Shown here one piece after another: positions 33,865 to 44,786 of a stretch of DNA of 64,000 nucleotides. The first letter of the stretch is position 1. Every line of letters starts with the position of its first letter. This stretch comes from Cyrtodaria siliqua (taxonomy: Eukaryota > Mollusca > Bivalvia > Adapedonta > Hiatellidae), in the NCBI GenBank assembly GCA_037043455.1, contig JAWPHD010000005.1, positions 930,001 through 994,000 on the forward strand. Direction: 5' to 3'. The notes beneath the pieces are model-generated. The model worked only from the letters and a program-made list of their open reading frames with translations. It was not told where the DNA came from and searched no databases. A program made the translations under genes and the position numbers.

Positions 33865-34330
33865 TGCGTTCTGCTCAAACCGTGGCTAGAGGGCATGGAC
33901 GGTAGCAAGCATTTTCTACTACATCGCTAGACTCCAACCGAAGCTGCAATATTTGTTCATAGTTATCGTTATCGGCGATTTCCAAGTATCCTTTTTCAAA
34001 CTCGTTTTGCTTTCTTTGTCCTTACAACAATATATGAAGATATGTATTCTGTCAATCTGATGCGAAAGAACAGAGAATCACATTTAAAGCCAGACTATGC
34101 TTCTTAACATATAAACCGACAGTTGACGAAGCACTCGGAAGCGTTACAACATAGACAATTACGCTAATAACTAGACTGGATAAAATTAAAATGGACACAC
34201 TACATGCACTACATCGAATAAATATTTTTGTACTAATAACGCTGTATCCCCTACACGCTGCGCCGACGCTATATATTGTTTATATTACCGGCTAGGTACA
34301 TCGGGGGATTTAATGCAAATTTGACGGTAA
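33865..34330 (+). repeat. Dispersed repeat family X, copy 3 (diverged)
   Basis: GTTCTGCTCAAACCGTGGCTAGAGGGC, CTGCAATATTTG and CGGCGATTTCCAA match the right half of family X. Like copy 4 it appears to extend further right, to GGGGGATTTAATGCAAATTTGAC near 34305, which copy 4 has as GGGGATTTAATCAAATTTTAC at 49199. Confidence 0.65.
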
Positions 34331-35344
34331 TATTATAGACAAATACTTGACACAAAGTCTCTATCATCTCCGTTAAGGTTAACAATAAGCATATTCTGAC
34401 TTTAATGAATCATCAGAAAAGAATATATGCTTTGTGTATATTTCCATTTATGAATACAAAATTAAACCCATGACTATCCTGGACATAGAAATCATGACTT
34501 GCAACACCAACAACAACAAAAACAAAGGCACGACAAAACATATATGAGCTACGATGATGGCCATTACTCTGGTGTTACTTACCCGACCTAGCTGGTTTTC
34601 AAACTTTTCCGAGTTGTTTTATTAATACCACTCTAGTCATTGTTGGTAAATATTATACGAAATATTACGGTTCTATAGCATATTTCAATAAATAAAGGGC
34701 TATTACTCCGGTGATACTTACTTGTGTGAATTCGTTCATTGCAGAGCTTTTAATATTAACAATCTGCACAAGATTCATAAAGATCGGATGAAATATGAAA
34801 GTGCTATAGGTGCTATGGATTTTTTCAAAACAGTGTCATCACAGAAACATAACATGTTCTACAAACGGAAACGAGCTGTGTGTAAATCGTGAGGACGTCA
34901 CGGCATAACAAACACCTGCCTCACTGTAAGATTTACACGACATAACATGCACACATATTTCTACCTATAAAAAACATTGTTTAACATAAGTTCTAAATTA
35001 TGTAAGCAAGTTGTCATAAAAGCATTTATTTCAAATAATTTATATATATGGTAATTAAAAGAAGATTTGACCGTAGATAGCCGTACTGCTGTTTTCATAA
35101 AACAAACAAATCCATTTGATATAACAGACCAGGAAAAAGAAACCACAAATACCGATTTAAAACAAACGGTTGCTGCTATTTTACCTGTGAAGAAACTTTC
35201 TGTGTTTTCCTTTTATTTATATGTTCTACAATTTGACTCGTTGGGTGCAAATAGAAACGGGGACGGCACGGTGGAAGCGCACTGTTGTAACCGTGAGATT
35301 AACAGAAATAGTACATATAGTGTTGTAATAGTAGTTTATATTCG
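34331..35344. other. Unassigned DNA
   Basis: Contains ACTCTGGTGTTACTTACCCG near 34570 and the related ACTCCGGTGATACTTACTTG near 34706, a small diverged duplication. No gene recognised. The 94-codon frame at 35067 is unrecognised and runs into the next repeat. Confidence 0.5.
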
Positions 35345-35700
35345 CTTTTAAGGGTGCCTTTTAATGCTGCCTTGTTGGTTAGAGAATAGTTCATGGCGGG
35401 GATTTCTTTATTTACACTGTCCCGTTTAATTGGGATGACAATAGGGTAAGTGTGAGATTTGGTGCACCTAGAACCTGGTTCAAACCCCCAGTGGCCTTTT
35501 TGGCCACTGACCGTTCCAAGGCGGAAGCCCCTTTGTCAGCCCTTTTGTGGTTATGATGTCGTTTGAATTTTTTATTACTTTTGCCTTCTCGTTTGTCTGT
35601 TTGCGTGTTTGTTTTTGTGTTTTGTGGTTGACTAACATGCTACTTTCCCTGTCCGATTTTTATATCTTTTTTATCTGTTCTGCCAGACAAAATCAAAAGT
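35345..35700 (+). repeat. RT-retroelement 3' UTR fragment, well preserved
   Basis: TTTTAATGCTGCCTTGTTGG, CATGGCGGGGATTTCTTTAT, TTACACTGTCCCGTTTAATTGGGATGAC, GTGCACCTAGAACCTGGTT, GACCGTTCCAAGGCGGAAG and CCCTTTGTCAGCCCTTTTGTG occur in order. Together with 51085-51640 (inverted) it defines the family 3' UTR. Confidence 0.85.
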
Positions 35701-36562
35701 GTTGTTTTAATAAATAGTGAAAGAGCATGTGGAACAACATTTGATAATCTAGCTACATATTACCGTTAGCAAAAAACAACCGTTTGAGAGAAAGTAACTC
35801 TGAATTTGATATTTTGTTCAATTGTTCGGGTAAATTAAACCAAAAATTACAGTTCAAGCAATACACCAACGAACACAATGGCAGAAACACAATTTAAACA
35901 GTACAAATGTAATTATAATAGATGCCATCATCTGTGTAATTATGTTTAACAAATGAACTAGTATTAAACACAACGAAGCGACTGCAAATCGGTAAGTGGT
36001 AAATTAAATGATTGCTCTAATGTATAATCTTAGAAATTATCATGTGGCAGTCCCCTTGGATGTTGACGTATCAATCGTAAATCAAATTTAGGCGAAATTG
36101 TTTGCATGTATAAGAAGAATGCATACCTAGTTCAAAAGCGATATATAACACTGTAGCTACAAATGCACGGATACCTTTTAAAACATATTCTTCGACATGC
36201 ATCATGTGTCGGCCATCTTAGAAAGGGATGTTTCAATGTTTTAATTTAATTAAATTAAGGCGAGTTTTTCTTGAATGAGGACGCACAGCAAGTTTTTAAG
36301 GGTACGGTAATTCTTTTGGCCACAACGTCCATTTACAACTGCCTGAAACTCTCTGAAAATGCAATGTATGTCACGTGGCGTCTATCTGGAATTTTGACGC
36401 ATCGATCTTAGGCAAGGTTTTGCATGTATGAAGTTTCCTGAAATGTCCTTCAGTACTTTCGAAGTTATGGCTGATACATGATTTTTCCAGCGGATAAACG
36501 AATGAACGGACGTAATTACTGGCGGGCGGACGGTGCGATTACTTTATGCCAAATAAAATAAA
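35701..36562. other. Unassigned DNA
   Basis: Two loosely similar tracts (around 36040-36120 and 36345-36440, each with GTGGC, GGATGTTGACG or TTTGACGCATCGAT, and TTGCATGTAT) suggest an old non-coding duplication. No coding region recognised. Confidence 0.45.
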
Positions 36563-36720
36563 AGCCTAGAAAGCCACAAACCATGTATTTACTGCATTGG
36601 CAGAAGCAAGAGCCGCAACAGAACAAACCATTAAGGGTACGGCAAGACAATATTTAAGACAACCATCAAACGCTACATTCATTTGAGGATTTAGGTGGAT
36701 GTCATCGTAGGGTCCTCGAA
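36563..36720 (-). repeat. RT-retroelement fragment, minus strand
   Basis: AGCCTAGAAAGCCACAAA, GGCAGAAGCAAGAGC and CATCAAACGCTAC follow the same order as 51630-51745, the junction between UTR and RT end. Confidence 0.7.
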
Positions 36721-37252
36721 CTTAAGCTAGCTTTTTATATTCATAAAGATTGATACGAAAGTTAAAATAATACGTAAAAACGAATGGACGGAGCCCATTT
36801 CAATAGCCCCACTGCCGTCCTTCCGTCCTTCGGCCTGCGAGGGACAACACTACTTGAGAGTAGTACAGGCACCATTGATTGTGATATAGATAAAATAAAA
36901 ACGATGTACCAATTATAACTTCTCGTTCTAGTGCATTCCGTAAAACATAACCACAAACATATTAGCCGTCGAATAATGAAGAAATTTCTGTGTTAGTGCC
37001 TTATGGCCTGTTAGTGCCTTATGGCGACATTACTTAGTACCGAAATCTCGTCTGTGTGCCATACTGCGCAATAGAGCAATAACCCATTATCGCATAACAT
37101 GGCTTCTGTGAGTATAATAAAGCCTTGTCCTAAATATCATAATCCATTATAATAAAGCCGTGACCTAAATTATAATCCATTAGTGTTATAACTATGCGGA
37201 TCACTGCGTCAGTACACATCGGCGAAAGAAGAAATATCAATTCTCATGCATG
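36721..37252. other. Unassigned DNA
   Basis: A short direct repeat GTTAGTGCCTTATGGC occurs twice at about 36992-37023. Nothing else recognised. Confidence 0.45.
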
Positions 37253-37254
37253 TA

Positions 37255-38233
37255 CGAGGGCTATTCCAGAAGTCCGTGTATTTTTCCTTTAATTTTCGTA
37301 TTTTGCTTTATATCGTCTTGCTATTTTGCCTACTTATACTAATTTCACATATTTTCTTAAGCAATCCAGAGCATTGTTGTCGTTTTTATTTAAAAAATGC
37401 AATAAAAGCAAGATTGGTTGCGTTGCACGGAGCAACACAATTATAATACAGTAAATTTCATTTTCTCCTTTCACTTTCGTTGATATTTATTCCTACTTAA
37501 AATACATCCTTTGACGCACCATTTCGTGTGCTGCTGTATTATATTGATGACGTTATTTTTTGAAACATTCAATTCTATAGCTATAACGGTCGTGGTTCTA
37601 CGATAAAAACAAGAACATGTTGCAAAGCAAAAACACCCAAAACACATAACGTAACGGTTGGCGACACGGCGCAGTGCGCGGTTATAACATTTTGTGTACG
37701 ATTAGGAAAACATCGAAGCTAGCATTTAGGTTGATAGGAAACGATGAAATATGGAAGATAAATTATATAACTTTAGTATTTAAGTGGCACAAGCGATTTC
37801 GCTAAGGTCGTTAGTCAAATGAATATGATCAGATTTGTGGAAGGACAGATAAGTGTCAGATAATTATTAAAAGAGTCAATGCGTCCATTTATGAAGACAG
37901 GCGATTGTCTGTGCGTAATCTTTCTAGTACTTTAGAAGTGGGAAGTGCTATTGTTCTTAAAACATTACAAAAGAAGTTGAACATGAGAAAAGACAGTGCC
38001 CACAGATTTTCACGAGGGATGAAAAGTAGATAATAATATCAGCACTACATCAACGTGAAAGCATCCGCGCGACGTCATGATATGAGAACAAAGGACAGTT
38101 TTGATATGAGCATTGTGAAAATATGCTATCTAAAAGTAAAGAATATAGTTCCTGGTGATGTTTTTTTTATTTCGAATCTTATGGTCATAACAAAATTATA
38201 AGATCAGTACACGGACATCTGGAACAGCCCTCG
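37255..38233 (+). mobile_element. Dead mariner-type transposon, 979 bp
   Basis: The left end CGAGGGCTATTCCAGAAGTC and right end ACATCTGGAACAGCCCTCG are inverted and each flanked by TA (37253-37254, 38234-38235), the mariner target. Inside, a plus-strand frame near 37880-38030 reads SIYEDRRLSVRNLSSTLEVG and KKLNMRKDSAHRF, matching the second helix-turn-helix of mariner transposases and the following conserved block. The catalytic DDD/DDE part is deleted or unreadable, so it is an internally deleted, inactive copy. Confidence 0.85.
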
Positions 38234-38235
38234 TA

Positions 38236-38602
38236 CATACTGTACGACCATGCATTGCTTAATACTATTTATCATAATTATTTTAACTCGTGCTTTATAA
38301 ATGCATATCAGTTGCCTATGAATTTGGTTTTCTGTGATGTATTATAGTTTTGGTATTTATTTATAGTGCGAACGTATTACAGTCGACAAACATATTTGAC
38401 GTGATTTCTTCACCTGCAAAAATAATAGGTGTACTTGTAGGTGCAATAGGTTAATTGACAACAGTAAAGTGAAACAATGGACACCGCTTGTGACTGGTGG
38501 AAACTATTTTAAATATAACGAACCGTGCTGCAAATGTGGTCCGATATGATTAACTTAACGTTCCCTATATCACTAAGCATATTAGAATCTAGTCTATTAG
38601 AC
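38236..38602. other. Unassigned DNA
   Basis: No recognised feature between the mariner and the 72-bp satellite. Confidence 0.5.
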
Positions 38603-39243
38603 TATTAGACGTCAATAAAGTTTCTCAAAACAGCTGATTATATTTTAATTAACAGCTCTAAACTATGCTGCGACTATTAGACGTCAATACAGTTTCTCAA
38701 AACAGTTGATTATATTTTAATTAACAGCTCTAAACTATGCTGCGACTATTAGACGTCAATACAGTTTCTCAAAACAGTTGATTATATTTTAATTAACAGC
38801 TCTAAACTATGCTGCGACTATTAGACGTCAATAAAGTTACTCAAAACAGTTGATTTTATTTTAATTAACAGCTCTAAGCTATGCTGCGACTATTAGACGT
38901 CAATACAGTTTCTCAAAACAGTTGATTATATTTTAATTAACAGCTTTAAACTATGCTGTGACTATTAGACGTCAATACAGTTTCACAAAACAGTTGATTA
39001 TATTTTAATTAACAGCTCTAAACTATGCTGCGACTATTAGACGTCGATAAAGTTTCTCAAAACAGTTGATTATATTTTAATTAACAGCTCTAAGCTATGC
39101 TGCGACTATTAGACGTCAATACAGTTTCTCAAAACAGTTGATTATATTTTAATTAACAGCTCTAAACTATGCTGTGACTATTAGACGTCCATACAGTTTC
39201 TCAAAACAGTTGATTATATTTTAATTAACAGCTCTAAACATTA
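38603..39243 (+). repeat. 72-bp satellite, about 9 units
   Basis: Tandem units of 72 bp containing TATTAGACGTCAATACAG, TTTCTCAAAACAGTTGATTA and TTTTAATTAACAGCTCTAAA with only a few differences between units. Each unit includes the near-palindrome GTTGATTATATTTTAATTAAC. High identity means recent amplification. Confidence 0.97.
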
Positions 39244-39442
39244 ATCAGCACTATGCTGCATATAATGAAATACTTATGAGGTTTAGTTGAAAAATAAAGG
39301 AATATTGTTAAAATATATTTTCTGAAAGATTAAGGCATATTGTTAAACATACGTTTTCTGCTAACCGTTACGTATGTTGTAATAAGAGTACGAGTAATAG
39401 ACATGGGGCTGATCAAATTCTTTTTCTATATATACTAGATAA

Positions 39443-39520
39443 TAGTATATACTGCACAACATATTCCAGAGATATCCCAAGATGTTTTGTAAAAAAAAAA
39501 GATTGCAGCTGGTTGGAAAA
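39443..39520 (+). mobile_element. Left part of a MITE split by the LINE
   Basis: TATATACTGCACAACATATTCC, CCAAGATGTTTTGTAAAAA and ATTGCAGCTGGTTGGA match 20035-20110 of the MITE at 19984-20471. The remainder resumes at 48155. Confidence 0.7.
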
Positions 39521-39840
39521 TGAATGAATGAATGGTGTTTTATGGCACGTCGACACATAAAAGGTCATATTGTGCGCAAAAAACGATGAATCATGAAAGA
39601 ATAAAGTAGTAATTAAAAAACATAATGTAAACGTATACAGATAAAACTATCTACAAATAAGGGATGATATGGTAGCAATATAAACTATGTATATATATAA
39701 ATCAACAAATGTCCGCCAACGGGCTTGCAAACAAGTTAATATATATAGAAAAATATTATATTGATTTATAAAGTCTGATTTCTTTAAGGAAATCTAAAAC
39801 AAGACTAACATCTATAGTATCAAATAACTCTTTCAAAGTA

Positions 39841-42800
39841 TTAACTGTGTACTATCTTTGTCGCATTGGATAAAAGTCTACACATTCCAACAAGATATGT
39901 TTGACCGTTAACGGTGCAAAACAGGATATACATTCTGGCAACCTGCTCACCTTGTAATAAATATGCATGAGTACAGCGTGTATGCCCTATCCTGAACCTG
40001 GCTATGACAACTTCTCGGCGAGTGGGTCTACTAGAAGGACGCCATTCTCCGAGTAACGGTTTAATGGAATGGAGTTTATTGTTCACCCACAAGTCCCAAG
40101 CAGCTTGCCAAGAGTTACGAATATATGTGTTGATACAACTTTTAAAATCAGTATAAGGTAATTTGGTATTAGATATATATAAACATAATGCTCCGCTCTA
40201 TCATAACCACGTATTCCTACATGGCTCGGAAGCCAGCAGAAAATAATAACATTATCAACTATAAGAGAATTGAACTTTTCGAAAAGTTGAGGCACAACTG
40301 GATTATCATGTTTCATATTACCCAGTGACTGAAGAGATGAAAGGGAATCAGAAAAGATTACGAAACGGTCATCATCAGATTCCTGAATAAAACCTGAGAA
40401 GATAGAGGCCTTGTCAGGCAGGCGGCTCTATATGCTATGTTTGTGAACAACAGCTGCTGCAGCTACCTTGTCTCCACCTTTAGAACCATCTGTTTTTATA
40501 TGTTAAAAGTTACTGTATTTCGATTTAATTTCATTAAATTTGCTTTGAAAGATAGTAGGATCTGTAATGGATTTGTTATTATTACAAAGATCAAAAATAA
40601 TTGTCGGTGTTTCCAAAGTCCACGGTGGAATTTGTGGTACTTTGTACTTGGCAATCAAATTTAGGTCGATTTCAGTGACTCTTAATTTTGGTTTAATACG
40701 AAGACCAAATGACCGAACGATCAAAAAGAGGTTCATAATTAGGATTCAAAACAGTATCGAAATGTGGATTTGAAGGGTTAGATTGTAATTTAATGGTATA
40801 TTGAAGGGCTAATGTGTCCCGTCTATGAGACAGTGATGGTTCATTAGCTTCAACATATAGACTTTCGGCTGGGGATGTACGAAAGGCTCCTAAGGCGAGT
40901 TGTAATCCTTGATTATATATAGGATCGAGCATCTGCAAGTAGGACTTGCGAGTCGATCCATTTACTATTGAGCCGTAGTCCAGCTTGGATCTGATAAGAG
41001 ATCTGTAAAGTCGCAAGAGGACTTTTCGATCAACTCCCTAATTAGTGTTTGCAACAACTTTAAGTAAGTTAAGAGCTTGAAGGCATTTGGCCTTCAAGTA
41101 TTTAAGGTGTGGTATAACGTTAATTTACGGTCAGAAATAAGACCTAGGCATTTTGTCTCATCCACTACTAGTAAAGGTGAACAGCCCAGTGTTAGATGAG
41201 GGTCTTGGTGATGTTTGCGTAGTTGACAAAAGTGAATATAATTAGTTTTAAATTTAGACCAGGTCTGAAGTTTATTGAGACATTGTTGTAATTGTCTCTG
41301 AATAGTATTTATGGTCACATATAACAAAGTCGTCAACATATAGAGAACAATCCACACCTGGATTGATGCATTTTAATCTGTATATTAAAAAGCGTGACAG
41401 AGAGTATGCTGCCCAGTAGAACACCCATCTCCTGTTCATGAATATCTGAGAGGGCTGAATCCATTCGGACACGAAACTGTCTATCATCTACGAATTTCTC
41501 TATACAAATGGGTAAACGGCCTCTAAGACCAAGGTCATGAAGATCATTAATAATAACGTACGTACTTCCATGCAGTATCATACGCTTTCTCAAAGTCAAA
41601 ACATACAGTGACTAGATGTTCTTTTTTTATGAAAGCTTCCCTAATAAACGATTCAAATCGAATGAGATTGTCTGTTGTGCCTCGTTGGCTCCGGAATCCA
41701 TTTTGATACTTTGTTATCAGTTTGTTGGACTCCAGGTATCAAACGAGTCTCTCATTAATCATTCGTTCCATGGTTTTACATATACAACTCGTTAAAGCGA
41801 TTGGGCGATAATTTATTGGGTCCGTATGATCCTTTCCAGGTTTGGGTAGAGAGACAGGATTCAAGTAAATGTTTTAATAATTGATAATGGATATCATCAG
41901 GACCAGCTGATGTATCATGAGCCTTTTTAACGGATTCTCGAAGTTCTTTGAGAGTGAATAGTTTATTTTATTATTTCTTCAAGTTTTTTGACTTGAAGTT
42001 CAGCTTCTTCTGTTCTTTTATTTTCTTATTCTTCAGAATATTTAGTTGACAATTTTCAGAAGAAGAATTTTTTGAAAAAGTTTCTGCCAAAGTGTTTGTA
42101 ATATCTTTGACAGATGTTATATCTCCATTATCTGTTTTAAGTTTATTTACAGAACTAGAATTACCTTTAGCACTTATTTTCCGGACCATGTATCACGTGT
42201 TTTTAAGAGCATAAGCGAGAATTCAGCCTAGAGACGTAAGATCTCCAGGATTTCCTCTTGCTATCCTTAATAGTACGACGGGCTTTCGCACGAAAAATTC
42301 TAAAGTTATCTATATGTGTTTGAGTTGGCCGCAAGTTAAAATTATTTAATGCAGCTTTACGATCTCTGACTGCCTTTTTGTAGTCATCGTCGTACCATGG
42401 TTTATGTGGGCGTTTAGGATTTGCCGAGGTTTTTGAAATAGTTTGATTATCTATATCATGAAGAGTTTTGGTAAAAAACGCAGTTGCGTCTTCGACATCC
42501 TCGAAAACGGAAAGCTTTCATTGTTCCTCGCAAAGAGATTGAAACGTAGTCCAAATAGCCTTGCGAAGTTTCCATCGTTGCGCTTTTTCGAGAAGTGGAG
42601 GGCCGATATTTTCAAGAAATATGATGAAGTGGTCACTTCCACAGAGGTGGTCTCCAACACTCCACGAAAAATCCATCAAAATCGTTAAATCGCATAGCAT
42701 GAGAGCCTGTAGCAGGATGTAAATAAGTATATGACTTATTATCATTAAAAAGACACAAATTCTTTTTGGCTAAGAAATCCTCAATTTTCTTCCCTTTATC

Positions 42801-43249
42801 GTTTATATCTTTACAACCCCAGATGTAGTTGTGTGCATTAAAATCACCCAAGAGTATAAAAGGTGATGGCAATTGTGCAACTAGATGTTTTAGATCTTTA
42901 GGATCTAGTGAAGAACTAGGTGGTGAATATAAGGAACATATTGTTATAACTCTGTGCATCGTAACACTGACCGCAATAGCTTGCAAAATTTGTTTTTAAC
43001 GCAACAGGTCTGTGAGAGATGTTTCGATTAACGATTATCGAAACTCCACCAGTCGCATTGTCCCCGGTATCACAAATATGATTGTATAGTGAGTATTGTT
43101 TAAAATATATCTTATCACTTGTCTTCAAGAATGTTTCTTGAGAAAAAAAAGGCAATAGATTTGTGCTCATTTACAATTAAGCTGATTTCATCATACTTTT
43201 GTTTCAAATCTCGACAATACCATTGAATGATCTTATTACTTTTACCCAT
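39841..43249 (-). pseudogene. LINE ORF2 (endonuclease, RT, RNase H), decayed
   Basis: It starts at ATG 43249-43247. Near the start IQWYCRDLKQKYDEI opens an APE-type endonuclease. ICSLYSPPSS, LLGDFNAHNYIWG and CGSDHF follow. The reverse transcriptase has GFRSQRGTTDNLIRFESF, FDFEKAYDT and the catalytic box SLYVDDFVIC near 41340. RDTLALQYTIKLQSNPSNP is the downstream connection. IIFCWLPSHVGIRGYDRAEH near 40220 is an RNase H-like block. The C-terminal frame has LHSIKPLLGEW and RFRIGHTRCTHAYLL, typical of I/Nimb elements. Domains remain in order, but at least half a dozen frameshifts separate them. Confidence 0.88.
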
Positions 43250-43251
43250 TA
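43247..43251 (-). promoter_or_regulatory. TAATG overlap of ORF1 stop and ORF2 start
   Basis: ORF1 ends ...LSAK then TAA at 43251-43249, and the ATG of ORF2 occupies 43249-43247, so the two share one base. Such overlaps are used by some LINEs for termination-reinitiation to make ORF2. That it works so here is inferred. Confidence 0.6.
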
Positions 43252-44053
43252 TTTAGCGCTAAGGCGATTTTTAATTTTATGTTTTGCCTTAGATTTAGGA
43301 GAGGTCTTAGGAGACTCAGGCAGTGACATCTCCACTGATGAATCCTCCTCCCTGGAAGAAATCAGCTGAAGTGGCACGTCGACTAACTTTTCAGGAGAGA
43401 ATGGAAGTGTCAGTGCAGCTGCTGGCTCTGAAATGTCCATGAGCTGTTCGAATATGTGATGCAGCTCAATAGGGCCGTTAGACACCTTTGGCTGCTCCTT
43501 GTGCTGTCTATTTGGAGAAGCACTAAGCTTTCCAACTTCCTTAGTTGGAGCAGAACTTGGCCTTCCAACCGAGGAAGTATTAGGCTTAAAGACTGGGGAA
43601 CTACTAGACTTGACAGTCTTAGAAGAACCCGCTTTCCAATTCTGAGAAATTGACGTGCTCTTGACATGCCAGAGCTTGCCGATTTTGTATTTAATTTAAA
43701 TGAAAAAGTTTGATTAGATGAACAATTTAATTTTGGTTTGATAAGTTGCATTTGTTGACTTTTACTTGTATTTGTTACTGAAGAAGTATTCTTTGTATTT
43801 TGAATTTCTGACTGTGGTTCGTATTGCGTACTTGCATCCCGCATTCTATATGTGTTGCTTTGGTTTTTAGAATAGATGCGTAAGAGGTCGTACTTAAAAT
43901 TTTATATTTTTCTTTAATCAATTTTCGTGCTTCTGGAAGGGAATGTTTTGTGTATATTTAACTGTTATGATTTCTTTTTCTTTTTTTAATTTTTCACATA
44001 ATTTTGAATTTGCGTGATGTCCTAAACCGCAGTTGGTACATTTGAAAGCGTTA
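43249..44053 (-). pseudogene. LINE ORF1, C-terminal part
   Basis: Downstream of the SINE, the frame resumes with KCTNCGLGHHANSKLCEKLK, a zinc-knuckle-like CxxC...H...C, then a lysine-, serine- and glutamine-rich tail ending NRLSAK before TAA. Frameshifts near 43930 and 43640 break it. The tail is low complexity, as usual for this region of ORF1. Confidence 0.75.
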
Positions 44054-44327
44054 GGTCAATCCTCCGTGGTGCGACTGAGTTTCGTCGGTGTGTTCTTGGG
44101 CAAGACACTTTCCCTTAGCCCCGTCCGTCGGATGGGGACGTAAACCGGGCGGTCCCGTGTATCGGTCTATCCTCCGAGCACGTTAAAGAACCATAGGAAT
44201 CTATTCGATAATAAGAGTAGGGCAGGTTCCCGGAATCCTATGTATCCTTCCCCTCTCTCTGGGGCGGCTCTAAATAACCTATACTGTGTTGATGAGCCGT
44301 TAAACAACATTCAATTCAATTCAATTG
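44054..44327 (+). mobile_element. tRNA-derived SINE, copy 2 (5'-truncated)
   Basis: Begins at the B box (GGTCAATCCTCC) and matches copy 1 (19336-19650) to the end, with GTTCTTGGGCAAGACAC and the tail GAGCCGTTAAACAACATTCA plus extra AATTC repeats. It is inserted in LINE ORF1 in the opposite direction. A clear target duplication was not seen. Confidence 0.9.
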
Positions 44328-44776
44328 ATTCGTTATGCTTAAATGCAGACTCGCCGCATTTACCACAAAGTTCTTCCTTAGTACACCTGGACTTGCGGTG
44401 CCCAAAGGCTTTGCAATTGTAGCAATGTAACGGGTTTGAAATGTAGGCGTCTACACGTAATTGCAGATATGCCACCTTTATTGTTCTTGGTAAGACGGGT
44501 GTTGCAAATGTGAGGACGATAGTATTTGTATTAATAATTTTATCATTCCTCTTTATGGTTATTCGGCGAGCCGCAGTTACCAACTGTGGCGCTAGCTCGT
44601 TCATAATTTCTTCTTCAGGTACTCCGGAGAGATCCGGGCACCTGATGACGCCTTTGGATATATATGTTCATAGAGGTGTGAGGGTAGCATTTGAATTTGG
44701 TGTTTAACATTTGTAATCGTTAGTAAATTATCAGAGTGAGATTTTCTTTCTGTTTTAATAAGAAGAGTTTTGTTTT
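44328..44776 (-). pseudogene. LINE ORF1, central part with zinc knuckle
   Basis: Minus-strand frame: KLKNKTLLIKTERKSHSDNL at the right edge, a frameshift, then PQLVTAARRITIKRNDKIIN and, near 44380-44430, CYNCKAFGHRKSRC, a CCHC zinc knuckle, followed by CGKCGESAFKHN. This is the nucleic-acid-binding part of ORF1 in I/Jockey-group LINEs. The left end is interrupted by the SINE. Confidence 0.85.
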
Positions 44777-44786
44777 TTAATTTGTA

